Shown here piece after piece: positions 32,478-42,650 of a stretch of DNA of 64,000 nt; position 1 is the stretch's first letter; each line of letters starts with the position of its first letter. The position numbers were made by a program, and so were the translations under genes. The notes beneath the pieces are model-generated. The model saw only the letters and a list, made by a program, of their open reading frames with translations, was not told the origin of the DNA and searched no databases. The stretch covers positions 1-64,000 of the forward strand of contig PGYA01000026.1 of assembly GCA_002839435.1 (NCBI GenBank), in the 5' to 3' direction. The stretch is from Candidatus Riflebacteria bacterium HGW-Riflebacteria-2 (GTDB lineage Bacteria; Muiribacteriota; Ozemobacteria; Ozemobacterales; Ozemobacteraceae).

Positions 32478-34136
32478 ATGCCAATCGTTAATCCTCCAGA
32501 ATTAACGAATTACCATCTACTAGATCTTATTGGCTGTGGTGGTATGGGTTCGGTATATATTGGCTACCAGCTTGACACCGATAAGCTGGTGGCCATCAAG
32601 CTTCTTGATCCTGAAGTGGCGAAGGTTCCCACAATACTGGGGCAGTTCAAGCAGGAAGGCGAAATTCTCAAAGATCTGCGGCATCCCAATATTGTCAAAT
32701 TTGTAGCCCAGGGCTGTGAAGCAGATTTTCACTATCTCGTAATGGATTATGTGAAAGGTCTTTCGCTCGACAGTTTCCCGTTGGGCAATTCGATGACGAC
32801 ACTCGGCGTCAAGCAGGCCATTCCCAGCATGGAAGAGTATCTTACTGTTTTCATCGGCTGCTTTGAGGCGCTTGGGTATGTACATAAAAAGGGGCTGGTA
32901 CATCGCGATATCAAGCCGCAGAATATAATTTTGCGGGGTAGTGAATATACGCCCTGTTTGATAGATTTTGGTATTGCCAAGTATTCAGAAAAAGATGACG
33001 ACCTTAATCTAAGCGCCGACGGCATGTTTACGGTTGCTTACGCCAGCCCGGAACAGCTTACCAACAAGCCGATCGATTTTCTTTCAGATCTCTTTTCTTA
33101 TGGCGTTGTCATGTATGAAAAGCTGACCGGGCATCTGCCATTCAAGGGTAAGCGTGCCATGCAGGTTTTCATCGAACAGACCAAATGGAATTTCGCGCCG
33201 CCCCGCCAGCTGAATCCGGCGATTCCGCAGAAGCTTGAACAGATAGTTCTCAAACTGCTGTCGAAAGATCCGACGCAGCGCTACCCGACGGCAGAAATGG
33301 TGCAGGGCGAGCTTGAACGCCTGCTCGAGGTTACCCGCCAGGGCAAGGCCGGCCTCGGCATCAGCTCGATTGCCGGTGAAATACGTGGTGTCGATATTGC
33401 CCGACGTAGCTTTAAAAAGCGCACTCTCAGCGAAGAACAGGCGATTCTCAAACGGCAGCGCGTTGAGCTTATCGATACCCGGCAAAAACTCAAGACCGAG
33501 AAGATCAAGCTGAACCCGGACATTGAAAAGATCGAAAACCTTAATATTCTCTGTCAGACCTTACAGGAAGACTACGCCAGGCTTGAGATCCAGATCAAGA
33601 TGGCGCTTGGTTTCAAGAGTCAGCCGCTGGTAATCGACAAGTTCAATTCAATTTTCAAGCTCGAGACCATAGCTTTTGAAAAGCGTGGTCTGCCGTTTAC
33701 CATCAATACCATTGAGCAAAAACTTGCCACAACTGAAGGCAAAGATATCATTGTCGGCCAGATTAACTTTACTGAGCGCGCCAAACGTAGCTTTTCGATC
33801 AATAAAAAAGATTCATTCCTGGCCTGGGATCAGTCGAACTGGTTTTTCGGTGCATATGAAGAGAAAGATTTCCCGATCTTTCTAATGGTTGGCGATCGCA
33901 GTATGCCACGCAGTCCCCAGAGTTTTCGCGGCTTTTTCTGGCCGCTTGAATTCATTCTAGCCGTTCAAAAACTCGGCTGGACAGGCGTATCGATCGTCGA
34001 AACATTCAACGGCGTCGATCGCGGCGGCCATGCGGTGTTTGCCGAACATAAAGAAACGATTCTGTTTTCACAATCGCTTTTTGACAGTCTCGATAAGATT
34101 CTCGGAAAAATAAAAACAGCAGAAAAAAAGGACTAA
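32478..34136 (+). CDS. Serine/threonine protein kinase with unique C-terminal domain
   Basis: 552 aa. The N-terminal Hanks-type kinase has the Gly loop IGCGGMGSVY, Lys41 (VAIKLL), catalytic HRDIKPQN (Asp144, Asn149), DFG (163-165) and the SPEQL activation segment. There is no membrane helix. After the kinase (about 1-280) comes a coiled coil (about 310-375) and a C-terminal domain of about 170 residues (FKLETIAFEKRGLPFT to the end) that I do not recognise. Twenty bases separate it from the TPR gene and four from the next gene. Confidence 0.93.
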   Translation: MPIVNPPELTNYHLLDLIGCGGMGSVYIGYQLDTDKLVAIKLLDPEVAKVPTILGQFKQEGEILKDLRHPNIVKFVAQGCEADFHYLVMDYVKGLSLDSFPLGNSMTTLGVKQAIPSMEEYLTVFIGCFEALGYVHKKGLVHRDIKPQNIILRGSEYTPCLIDFGIAKYSEKDDDLNLSADGMFTVAYASPEQLTNKPIDFLSDLFSYGVVMYEKLTGHLPFKGKRAMQVFIEQTKWNFAPPRQLNPAIPQKLEQIVLKLLSKDPTQRYPTAEMVQGELERLLEVTRQGKAGLGISSIAGEIRGVDIARRSFKKRTLSEEQAILKRQRVELIDTRQKLKTEKIKLNPDIEKIENLNILCQTLQEDYARLEIQIKMALGFKSQPLVIDKFNSIFKLETIAFEKRGLPFTINTIEQKLATTEGKDIIVGQINFTERAKRSFSINKKDSFLAWDQSNWFFGAYEEKDFPIFLMVGDRSMPRSPQSFRGFFWPLEFILAVQKLGWTGVSIVETFNGVDRGGHAVFAEHKETILFSQSLFDSLDKILGKIKTAEKKD

Positions 34137-34140
34137 TACA

Positions 34141-34596
34141 ATGGCTATGTCAGGCAAAATAGCGGCATTGACAGAAGCCTACCAGAGGCTGAGTCTTGCC
34201 AATCAGAAATTTATCGATCAGGGCGGCAGCATCGAAGCCTTCAAAAATCTGATCGAGCAGCGCGACCTGGTTATGGAAGACCTGACAGTGCTGACTCAGG
34301 AACTGGTTACTGCCATGGAACACAGTTTCCCGGATCACCCGTTCAGTTGTAACAGCGTCGCTGAGGCTGTGCGCACCATTTCGGTGCTTGCCCCGGAGCT
34401 TGAAGGCCATTGTAATAAAGTCCGCAGCGCTCTTAAAGAGCTGATTGACAGTGATAAAGCGGTCGAAAAGTATATTGCCGGTCTGAAAGATGAGATCAAA
34501 AACGAAATCGGCCGGGTAAGGCAGGGTTCGCGCGGGCTCAAGGGCTATCGCCAGAACCAGAACTACGGCAGCTGCTTTATCAACAAGGTAAAATAA
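34141..34596 (+). CDS. Small helical protein, possibly FlgN/FliT-like
   Basis: 151 aa and helical throughout. The pattern near the end, EIGRVRQGSRGLKGYRQNQNYG, resembles the tail of FlgN-type flagellar chaperones and related proteins, but no flagellar gene is near, so the similarity may be structural only. It begins four bases after the kinase stop and must be cotranscribed with it; it could be a kinase substrate or partner. A terminator follows. Confidence 0.75.
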   Translation: MAMSGKIAALTEAYQRLSLANQKFIDQGGSIEAFKNLIEQRDLVMEDLTVLTQELVTAMEHSFPDHPFSCNSVAEAVRTISVLAPELEGHCNKVRSALKELIDSDKAVEKYIAGLKDEIKNEIGRVRQGSRGLKGYRQNQNYGSCFINKVK

Positions 34597-34631
34597 CGCG
34601 AAGAATGCATCATGCTCCTTCGCGCGTTTTT
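34597..34631 (+). terminator. Probable terminator of the PP2C/kinase operon
   Basis: The stem CGCGAAG/CTTCGCG encloses a smaller GCAT/ATGC hairpin and is followed by CG and five T. Confidence 0.65.
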
Positions 34632-34662
34632 CAGCAATGCGTGTTTGGTGATAAGCTGTTCG

Positions 34663-34983
34663 TCAGAACATTCCGGGAATGTTCATGCCACCGGTGATCG
34701 AACCCATTTCTTCCTGAGCCATTTCTTTTGATTTGGTCAGTCCGGCGTTAACCGCCGATAGAACGAGATCCTGCAGGGTTTCGACGTCATCAGGATCAAC
34801 GGCATCTTTGTTGATTTCGATGCTGACCATTTCCTGGGCGCCGTTGAAGACGACCTTGACAATACCGCCGCCAACGGTGGCTTCGACTGTCTTGTCCTTC
34901 ATTTCTTCCTGGGCCTTCTGCATTTTCTCCTGCATTTTCTGGGCCTGTTTCATCAGGCTCTGCATGTTGAATCCACCCTTCAT
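34663..34983 (-). CDS. YbaB/EbfC family nucleoid-associated protein
   Basis: 106 aa. A Met/Gln/Lys-rich first helix (MKQAQKMQEKMQKAQEEM) is followed by the conserved core VEATVGGGIVKVVFNGAQEMVSIEI and the C-terminal DLVLSAVNAGLTKSKE helix. AAGGAGA precedes the ATG. It is a dimeric DNA-binding protein, often next to dnaX and recR; neither is present here. It is convergent with the kinase operon and is followed upstream by the giant Ig-like gene on the same strand. Confidence 0.94.
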   Translation of the reverse strand: MKGGFNMQSLMKQAQKMQEKMQKAQEEMKDKTVEATVGGGIVKVVFNGAQEMVSIEINKDAVDPDDVETLQDLVLSAVNAGLTKSKEMAQEEMGSITGGMNIPGMF

Positions 34984-35030
34984 AGCGACTCTCCTTAAGA
35001 CAAGTGTTTATGGAAATGATGATAGCAGAA

Positions 35031-38000
35031 TCAGCGCAAAATCGCAAATTTGCCGCGTACCCGGCGTTTGGCGTCAGGAAACCCGCTTTCGTTATCTATT
35101 TTTACTGTGTAAAAATAGGTGCCGTTGGCCATTTTGCGTGGCAGGCGCCATTCATAGACGTTTTCGCCTTCGACGCCGCGTATCCCGGTCGAATAAATCT
35201 CATGCCCGGCGGTGTCGTAAATTTTGAGATCGACATAAGTCGGAAAATTCAGGTAAAACCTGAAGTTTACCTTGCTGCCCCGGGCCGGGCTCGGATAAAC
35301 CGACATCATTTTTATGGTATTTACGGGCAAATACAGAATTGATGTTTTTACGGCCGGGTCGGTAACCGACTCGATATAAATTCGCTGTGCCGGCAGAACC
35401 TTGAGATTATTGATTGCCGGGTCGCTGTTATCACGGCTGAGCCTGACAAAATTGCGGAACTGCGACGAGTGGGTGCCGTTTTCTACCAGGTCGAGAAGCA
35501 TGCCAGCCTGGTCAGCTTCAGAATAGATTTTGATTCTGGTGGTGTCAGTGGTGAACCAGTTGAGGTCTTCAGCTTCGATTTCGATAAACAGACTGGGGTT
35601 GGCGATGGTATCGGTAACTCGCTGCGCGAAGTTCTTTTCTGAATAGAGGCTTATGCCGAGAATGTTTACCGGCGAAGCCGATCCGGAATGCTTGTAATAA
35701 ATGAGCCTGACGTCGTCAGTCAGTATGGGAGAGGTCATTTCAAGCCATTCACCGGGGAGAAGCGCGAGCGGATACTGTGGCACCGCCTTGCCCGGCTCAA
35801 ATTCAAGGCTGCAGCGGAAACGACCGCTCTCAGGGTTATAGGCCTCGAGCTGCAGTTTTACGGTCGATGTGGCACGGGTGCCGGTGCGGGCCAGAAGGTC
35901 GAAGGTGCGCCCCGTCAGGTTGAGGGTTCCAGAAGCGGCCACCTCGACGAATACCACCGGAATATCGACCTGGTTGGTCGCGATGAGCTGGGCGAAGCTG
36001 TCGTCGCTGAACAGGTTTATGCCCTGTCGGCCGCCGGTCATGAAAGGGTGCTGGTAGACAGGCAGGCTCTGCCCGAGATAGTCGGTCAGCCCCGACAATT
36101 GCAGTGTACAGGTTGACTGCAGCGGCAGCGGTGAAAGTGGTTGCCAGTTGAAAGTTATGCTGTCGGCGGCGGGGCTGGTCATTCCGGTCACTATGTTGCC
36201 CGCATCGGTCAGTATGCGCAGCGCGTCAGCGCTTGACTCAAAGGCGAGTCTGCGGCTGAAAGTGGCCGAAATGGCAGGCAGTTCAGCGACGCCGCTGCTT
36301 CCTGAAGCCGGAATAACGGAGACGACTTCCGGTTGTGGCGCCAGAGGAAAGGTCAGCGAAGGCACCCCGGCAAAGAGCAGGGCTGCGTTGATATCTCCGA
36401 CGATGTCAGCAGCGAGGCTGTATTCGCCTCTGAAGCTGCCTGGCGCAGTTTCGGCGAGGGTGACCAGGTTGCTGCCGGAAGCTGTATTAATCTGCACCGT
36501 GCGGGTTTCGCTGTATGTCTCGAACATGTTGGTCGTCGTCGCCAGCACTACGAGATTGCCGGGTGTCGCTTCGCCATAGAGTGAAACGCTTTGCCCGGTG
36601 CGGGGGGCGATGCCGGTAAGCAGGTCAAGAGTCGCACTGGCTGGCCCCCGCGTCGTAAGCCACGCGGTGTCGGGTAGCAAAAACAGCCCGTTGCTGTCGC
36701 GCAGGTTGGTAAGCCGCTGCAAAGAATGTCTGCTAGAGCTTGCGTATGCAACGTCGGGAGTGATGATGATGCTGTGGTCAGAATCGGCCCAGGCAAAGCG
36801 CAGTGGTATGTCTATGGTGTCGGAAGCGAGCATTTTGAAACCATTTGCTGCGCTGGTGCGGTCAAGGCTGTGATTAAATGTCAAGGTAATCGGTTGATCG
36901 AGATACAGATTCGTGCTGCCTGAAGCTGGGTCCATCGACACAAAGGCGGTTCTGACCCTTGCCGTGATTGTGATAACTTTTGTCGGGTCGCCCTGTGATT
37001 GAATTTTGATGGTAGTACCAGGCGGCAGATCGATCGGCAGTGCCAGCCGGTAAATGCCGGAAGGTGGAGCAATTTCAATGAGAGTCAGTTCGAGGCCGTC
37101 GAGGCTGCCATCTGACGATTCAAGGCGCACCCGGGCGGTTTCATAGGTCGAAAAAGAGGTGTCTTTGGCGACCAGCTCGAGGTAGAGACTTTCGTTGTAT
37201 GCGACCGCAAAAGTTTGTGTGGCATATTCAGCGGTCTCATAGTTGGCGAGAGTGATGTTTTCATCTGGTGGCGCCGGCGGTGGCTGTGTTGTGAAACGCG
37301 TCTTGAGACCTTCGCCAAGCACATTGCCAGAATTGTCTCTGACTGTAGCTGATACCGACATTTCATACTGGGTAAGCAGTGCCAGTAGTCCGGCCGGCTG
37401 AAAGCGCACCTGCAAGCCGGTAATGCTGGTCGTGAAAGTTCCCGGAACCAGCGAGCCATCTATAGCTTTTTTAAGCGCAAAATTGGCTGTGGTAATGTCG
37501 GTGCTGCGCACCGGCCGGGTGAAGTTCCAGGTTGGCCAGCTGTCGGCCGGCACGGTAATTGCCCCGCTGGCCGGAGAATAAGAGAGCAGAGAAAAAGCTG
37601 GCATTATTTTGAGGGTCCGGGCGAAATCGGTGCGGCTTTCCGGAAAAATCTCAACAGTCTCGTTCGGTAGATCAGGAATGATCAAAGGGCCGGTAAAGCA
37701 CCCGGCGGTGGTTTCAGATAGAGAGATCAGCTGGTCAGGATTGCTTGATTTGAGAGTCGCTGTGGCGGGTTCGACTTCGCCGAATCTTGTATCAGTTCCA
37801 TCCAGCCTGAGATATACGGTCTTTCCGCTTTCAACTTCGGCATCCATTGCCAGAAGCTGGCTAAATCCACTGTCAGAATAGATTCCGAAGTTCGAGAAAC
37901 TTCCTGAAATGCTGGAATAATGGGCAATGGTGTCAGGAAAACTCATGCCGTTAATGTCTTTAAGGCCTGGCGTAACTCGCAGAACTACAGCCGAGCCCGG

Positions 38001-41000
38001 TTCAAGATCGCTGTTAATCGTTATAGTGGTGGGATTGCTCAGACTCAGGCTGTAAGATGCCGCCCCCGAAGAATCTGAAAGGCGTATCGTCGAGGTGCTC
38101 AGGCTGGCTGCCGCAACGTTCTTGTTGGTGGTAATGGTAAAGGTCTGGTTCAGGTAGACATTCGCAGTGCCAGAAACCGGCGACAGCGTTAAAATTTTGG
38201 GATAAGCGTATGTGTTCAGACTTAATGTTTTGGTCAGGTCTGTCAGTGATTTGAGTATGATCAGGGCATTTTCTTCGTTGAAAATAGTTATGCTTGCGCG
38301 CAAAATTCCGGTGTTTGTTGCTGTTTCGAGAAGTGTGTAAGTAGTTGTAGCTCCCGACATGTTTGATTTTTGTTCTATCAGCGTCGAGTCTATGGTCGTT
38401 GCAGACATATCTGTTGCTGTTATCTCAGCAAAAACCTGACTGCCAGGTATTACATAGGCCAGACCAGCCAGTTCACCAGTGTAATCACTGTTCGCATAAA
38501 CTTTGAGAGTAATCGGAGGAATTGGTGGTGTAGTGACGGCTTGCGTGGTGAAACTGACGACAAGATTGCTGCTTATGTTGTTTCCGACCAGATCTTTGAT
38601 GCCGCTCATGCTGTAAACATATACAGTGCTGGTTGCCAGAGGGGCCAGGGGGGTAAACACGATTTCTTTTTCGCTGACAATATAGCTGACGGCGCCGGCG
38701 ACTTCGACGCCGCCTTTAAACAGTTTGACGTTGCTGCTGTTTATTGTCGTCGGGTCGAGATCCTCGCTGCCTTTTGCTCTGACACTTGTGTTGATCGATA
38801 CATCAGTGCTGGCAGAAGCCGGTATCGATGGTGCCAGCGAAGGAATACTCAAGATCAGTGTCCGGCTGGCAGCAGGGGTTACTGCTGATGAAACGATAAA
38901 GGCAAAGCCGTTGGTCTGGCTGGGGTAGTTGTAAATTCCACGGTAAATGCCTGAGCCGGCGCTGGTCTCGTTGAGCTGCAGGCTGGCGCCGGTGCTGATG
39001 TTGACCGTGGTGAAATCGACAGTATTGGAAGCGGCATCGGGGCCGCGCGCTTCGACATACATGGTGCCGCTGCGCGGAAAATCGTCGTTGCTCTCGTAGC
39101 TGTTGGTCGAAGAATAGCTGGCATCAGGAAAGAGATTCACCTGCGTAATGCTGACCGGCGGTGTCTGAGCCGGCTGCGTCGTAAAAGTGAAGTAGGCATT
39201 CTGGTAAAGCGGGTTCCCCTGCATTGATTTCAGGCCGGTGCTGTCGTAAGGTGCCGAGACCGTGATTTTGCTCGAATAAGGAAGGGGGCTGTCGGGAGTA
39301 AAGGTTATTTTACGCCGGTCTGCGCTGAGCGTGCGCGTGCCGGCCAGAGGAACGGCTCCAGACGATATCGACAGTGATACCGGATTGCCGCCGTCGAGCA
39401 GCTGATCTGAAAAACTCAGAACAATGTTGGAGTCGATCCTGACGTTGCTGGCATTTGAGGCGACAACCTGGCCGGATGTGCTGTTAACAAGCGTTTCAGC
39501 CGGCACCAGAGCCGGAAAAGTAACGGTAAGCGTTGCGGCATCAGCTGGATCAAGATCGACGCTGAAGGTCAGGCTGCCGATGCTTGCCGGGGGCGGCGGA
39601 TTCGGAAACCCGAAAAGTGTGGAACCAAAGTTGAAGTTGCCAAAATAGATTCCGGTCGAGTTAGAGGCGGTCTCGAGCAGGCTGATTTTTTTCTGCGGCG
39701 CGCCCCATGAAAAGTTAAGGCTGGCGGTTGCCAGATCGCGGGTCTGAGTCGCGCCATCGGTGCCGATAACCTTGATATAGACAGTTGCTGAAGCCGGGAT
39801 CTTTTCGTAAAGCCCCCAGCCGGTTATCAGCAATGGATCTTTATAAAGCGTGATATTGCTGATGGCAGTTGGAGGCGTCGAATAAGGCTGCGTCGTAAAA
39901 GAGATACTCTTAGCTGCCGGCAGGTTATTGCCGGCCAGGTCGGTGACGGCGGTGGTGACTTCTGCCACGTAAGTTGTCTGTGGTTCCAGGCCGCCGTCTG
40001 GTGCATCGTCAGGGTCGATGGTGATTTTGCTGCCGCTGAGAATAATACTGTAGCTGGCAGGAATACCGGCTCTGGTGAGCTTTACTGAAGTCTTGTTAAC
40101 GGTTGCGGCTGCCAGAGCCTCGCTGATGTTGAAGACAATGTGACGATCGATTGTAACCCCGGTTTCTCCGTTGTTGGGGCTGGCTGGAGTTACTTCCGGC
40201 GGCTTTATGTCGGCAACGGTAAACTGGTAAGAAAACGCAGCTTTCTGCGTATTGTAGTAGACATCGCGCAAGCCGGATATCGAGACTGTGTAAGTAGTTT
40301 CGCTTTCGAGAGTTGTGGTCGGGGTAATTGAAATTTCGTGTGTAGCGTCATTGTATAGGAGGGTAGTGGCGGTCGCTACCACACCCTTGAGGAGCTTGAT
40401 TTTTGTCGAAGAAATATCGACTGGTAGAATAGATTCGCTGGTCTTGACTCTGATTGTCGGCAGCCCGGGCACGTTCGTTGCGCCAGGCAATGGGTATATC
40501 GGCGAAAAAGTCGGGTAGGTGACGATTACGTTGGTTGTTGTTGCTGAGTCTGGATGTGCTTTAAAGGTGTAGACGCTGTCGGTCGCCAGAGGCGTTGCCA
40601 GTTTGTAATAACCATCAAAATAGTTTGAAGTGTAATTAAGCTGAGTAAGTGTGGTCTGTGCAATTTGTGCACCATTGAGTAAAATACTCACAGTTGCTGT
40701 ATCTACGGTATTGAATGCCGGGTCAACCGCTTCCAGCCTCAGGTAGATGTCGGCCGTATCGCTGGCTTCGCTGCCCGAAGCGATCTGCTGGGTGCGGGCG
40801 ACATCGCGCCAGGCGGTGATGTTTTTGACCTCGCTGGCGATAACCGATGAACTGCTTTTCTGGGTAGTGAAGTTAAGTGTGATGGGTTCCCATATCTGGG
40901 TTCCACGAGCATCTATTACATCACTGGCAATTTCGATGCGGTAACCGGTGTTGAAACTGAGATCGTCGTCTGGTCTGAAGGATATGCTGTTTGCCGTGCC

Positions 41001-42590
41001 TGTTGCGTAGCTGATTGTGGCAACATTGTTAATGCTGTCAAACATGCGAATCTTGTTGTTCATATAGCCAGAATACAGCGTCTGATCCATGTTGTAGTCG
41101 AATTCGACCGTGAACAGACTGGAATTGCTGGCGATGACCCCGGTCTCATTGTTAAACGGCCGGCGCCCGCCATTAGCATTGACCATATGAACCAGACATG
41201 CGTCAGTAGCAACTTCAGTAAATTCATATTCGATCTGGACAAGCGTATTCGGCCATGGCGGCCCTTCCAGATGCAGTGTCTTGCTGGTTTTATCCCAGCG
41301 CCCCTCATCCGGGAATTTTAGCTCATGTCTATAGAATTCATAGTCGGCATAGCGATAGTTAACCAGGCCGGCGTAATGCTTTTCTGTCACTGGATCGAAG
41401 AATGGGAACTGTACGGCGTAGCCATTGGGTGTGATGACGTCATGGGCTGCAGGAGCGCTTTTCAGAGAATAGCTGTTGACCGCCGTAGCTGTGGGCAATG
41501 CAAAGGTGCTTTCGAAGTTTATATACCCTTCGGCGTTGGTGCCTCTGTTGGTGGCAAAGCCATTGCCAATTGCAGTTGTTCCAACGTCTTGCGTGAAAGA
41601 CCCAAGGCCATCAAAATCATAAATCCTGTAATAGCCAGTGTTTACACTTATCCATGTTAAAAGCACCTTGCCGGTTCTCGGGTTTTGAGCAATAGAGACA
41701 AGGGGGGAATTTACTGATTCAAGAGTAATGGTATCAAGCTTTGTGTTGGGGTAATCGCCATCGATAAAGGTGAGTATATTGAATTGGGTCGGGGATTTGG
41801 CGTAGGTCACGGCAATATGCTCGCTTGTGCCTGATTTGAGAATACATCCCGACAATCCGAATGCAGTTGATAGATCGGGAGCAGTAACGGTAGGGGATGC
41901 GGTGAAATATCCATCTATCGTGGAACTGTATTTCATGTTCCCGGTTTCCAGCCAGAAAAAGTATACTCTGGATCTGCTTTGAATCATCGCAAACGGCTTA
42001 GAATCCTGAGCTTTTGAAATTAGTTCAGTCGTTGATGCAGAGGTGAAGAAGGGTGCCGGCGAGCTTTTGAAGGTTTTTGCAATCAGGTCATAATCGCCTC
42101 CCAGTAATATCTGTCCGGTTATGTAAGAGTACGGAGGTAAATCTGTTAATGTGTCTTTTCTGATCTGTGAGACCTGAAAAGCCAGGTCGTATAAGGTCGA
42201 GGGTGTGTAGGCGAGTTTGTTGCTCCAGCTCGCGGTTGTGTAATTTTCGTGCCAGGGTGGGCTATATGCGGTTGTGCCGGGTGATAGATTGTACACATGC
42301 TCGCTGTCAGTAGCTGTGAAATAAAATCGGGCCGGTACAACGTGGGCGCGGGGTTGGCTGTGCTCTCGCGATGAGAAGTTGAAGCTGGCATCATATATTG
42401 GTGATGCTGTTAAGTCATCTTTTCTGACCTGTATAGCATGGAGAATGATAGGGTAAAAAATCCCTACTGCAACCAAAAGCGTCAGGGAAATTTTCCCATT
42501 GCAATGTCTTCGCAAAAAGGGATATATTGCTGATAGTGCCTTTAAAAGGCTGTTTGCCTGGCGATTGTTAGTATTATAGAACAGGTACAA
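35031..42590 (-). CDS. Giant surface protein with tandem Big_5/Ig-like modules and FlgD-like C-terminal domain
   Basis: 2,519 aa if the TTG at 42590 (AAGG upstream) is used; a TATAAT-like element at 42573-42578 would favour a later start such as the TTG at 42515. A hydrophobic export segment is near residues 34-53. The first 500 residues look like a repeat-poor beta-propeller or sugar-binding region. From about residue 520 there are roughly nine modules, each pairing an SbsA-type Ig-like domain (ending FTTQ) with a second beta domain that starts like ITLYKD or INLFSD. The last 80 residues (SVYPSPARGSKVNFRF, IYDTAGHEIYSTG, NGTYFYTVKIDN) form the FlgD-Ig/sorting-like end. It is probably an exported or surface adhesin-like protein. 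A lipoprotein gene diverges from it. Confidence 0.88.
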   Translation of the reverse strand: MYLFYNTNNRQANSLLKALSAIYPFLRRHCNGKISLTLLVAVGIFYPIILHAIQVRKDDLTASPIYDASFNFSSREHSQPRAHVVPARFYFTATDSEHVYNLSPGTTAYSPPWHENYTTASWSNKLAYTPSTLYDLAFQVSQIRKDTLTDLPPYSYITGQILLGGDYDLIAKTFKSSPAPFFTSASTTELISKAQDSKPFAMIQSRSRVYFFWLETGNMKYSSTIDGYFTASPTVTAPDLSTAFGLSGCILKSGTSEHIAVTYAKSPTQFNILTFIDGDYPNTKLDTITLESVNSPLVSIAQNPRTGKVLLTWISVNTGYYRIYDFDGLGSFTQDVGTTAIGNGFATNRGTNAEGYINFESTFALPTATAVNSYSLKSAPAAHDVITPNGYAVQFPFFDPVTEKHYAGLVNYRYADYEFYRHELKFPDEGRWDKTSKTLHLEGPPWPNTLVQIEYEFTEVATDACLVHMVNANGGRRPFNNETGVIASNSSLFTVEFDYNMDQTLYSGYMNNKIRMFDSINNVATISYATGTANSISFRPDDDLSFNTGYRIEIASDVIDARGTQIWEPITLNFTTQKSSSSVIASEVKNITAWRDVARTQQIASGSEASDTADIYLRLEAVDPAFNTVDTATVSILLNGAQIAQTTLTQLNYTSNYFDGYYKLATPLATDSVYTFKAHPDSATTTNVIVTYPTFSPIYPLPGATNVPGLPTIRVKTSESILPVDISSTKIKLLKGVVATATTLLYNDATHEISITPTTTLESETTYTVSISGLRDVYYNTQKAAFSYQFTVADIKPPEVTPASPNNGETGVTIDRHIVFNISEALAAATVNKTSVKLTRAGIPASYSIILSGSKITIDPDDAPDGGLEPQTTYVAEVTTAVTDLAGNNLPAAKSISFTTQPYSTPPTAISNITLYKDPLLITGWGLYEKIPASATVYIKVIGTDGATQTRDLATASLNFSWGAPQKKISLLETASNSTGIYFGNFNFGSTLFGFPNPPPPASIGSLTFSVDLDPADAATLTVTFPALVPAETLVNSTSGQVVASNASNVRIDSNIVLSFSDQLLDGGNPVSLSISSGAVPLAGTRTLSADRRKITFTPDSPLPYSSKITVSAPYDSTGLKSMQGNPLYQNAYFTFTTQPAQTPPVSITQVNLFPDASYSSTNSYESNDDFPRSGTMYVEARGPDAASNTVDFTTVNISTGASLQLNETSAGSGIYRGIYNYPSQTNGFAFIVSSAVTPAASRTLILSIPSLAPSIPASASTDVSINTSVRAKGSEDLDPTTINSSNVKLFKGGVEVAGAVSYIVSEKEIVFTPLAPLATSTVYVYSMSGIKDLVGNNISSNLVVSFTTQAVTTPPIPPITLKVYANSDYTGELAGLAYVIPGSQVFAEITATDMSATTIDSTLIEQKSNMSGATTTYTLLETATNTGILRASITIFNEENALIILKSLTDLTKTLSLNTYAYPKILTLSPVSGTANVYLNQTFTITTNKNVAAASLSTSTIRLSDSSGAASYSLSLSNPTTITINSDLEPGSAVVLRVTPGLKDINGMSFPDTIAHYSSISGSFSNFGIYSDSGFSQLLAMDAEVESGKTVYLRLDGTDTRFGEVEPATATLKSSNPDQLISLSETTAGCFTGPLIIPDLPNETVEIFPESRTDFARTLKIMPAFSLLSYSPASGAITVPADSWPTWNFTRPVRSTDITTANFALKKAIDGSLVPGTFTTSITGLQVRFQPAGLLALLTQYEMSVSATVRDNSGNVLGEGLKTRFTTQPPPAPPDENITLANYETAEYATQTFAVAYNESLYLELVAKDTSFSTYETARVRLESSDGSLDGLELTLIEIAPPSGIYRLALPIDLPPGTTIKIQSQGDPTKVITITARVRTAFVSMDPASGSTNLYLDQPITLTFNHSLDRTSAANGFKMLASDTIDIPLRFAWADSDHSIIITPDVAYASSSRHSLQRLTNLRDSNGLFLLPDTAWLTTRGPASATLDLLTGIAPRTGQSVSLYGEATPGNLVVLATTTNMFETYSETRTVQINTASGSNLVTLAETAPGSFRGEYSLAADIVGDINAALLFAGVPSLTFPLAPQPEVVSVIPASGSSGVAELPAISATFSRRLAFESSADALRILTDAGNIVTGMTSPAADSITFNWQPLSPLPLQSTCTLQLSGLTDYLGQSLPVYQHPFMTGGRQGINLFSDDSFAQLIATNQVDIPVVFVEVAASGTLNLTGRTFDLLARTGTRATSTVKLQLEAYNPESGRFRCSLEFEPGKAVPQYPLALLPGEWLEMTSPILTDDVRLIYYKHSGSASPVNILGISLYSEKNFAQRVTDTIANPSLFIEIEAEDLNWFTTDTTRIKIYSEADQAGMLLDLVENGTHSSQFRNFVRLSRDNSDPAINNLKVLPAQRIYIESVTDPAVKTSILYLPVNTIKMMSVYPSPARGSKVNFRFYLNFPTYVDLKIYDTAGHEIYSTGIRGVEGENVYEWRLPRKMANGTYFYTVKIDNESGFPDAKRRVRGKFAILR

Positions 42591-42650
42591 GATTTGCTTA
42601 CCTTATATTAGCGCCGATTGATTTTTCCCGATTCGAACAGGAGGAGACCT

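Noticed and set aside
34141..34596. Flagellar chaperone FlgN as a firm call
   Set aside because: Only the tail pattern is similar and no flagellar gene is in the window; left as a possibility.
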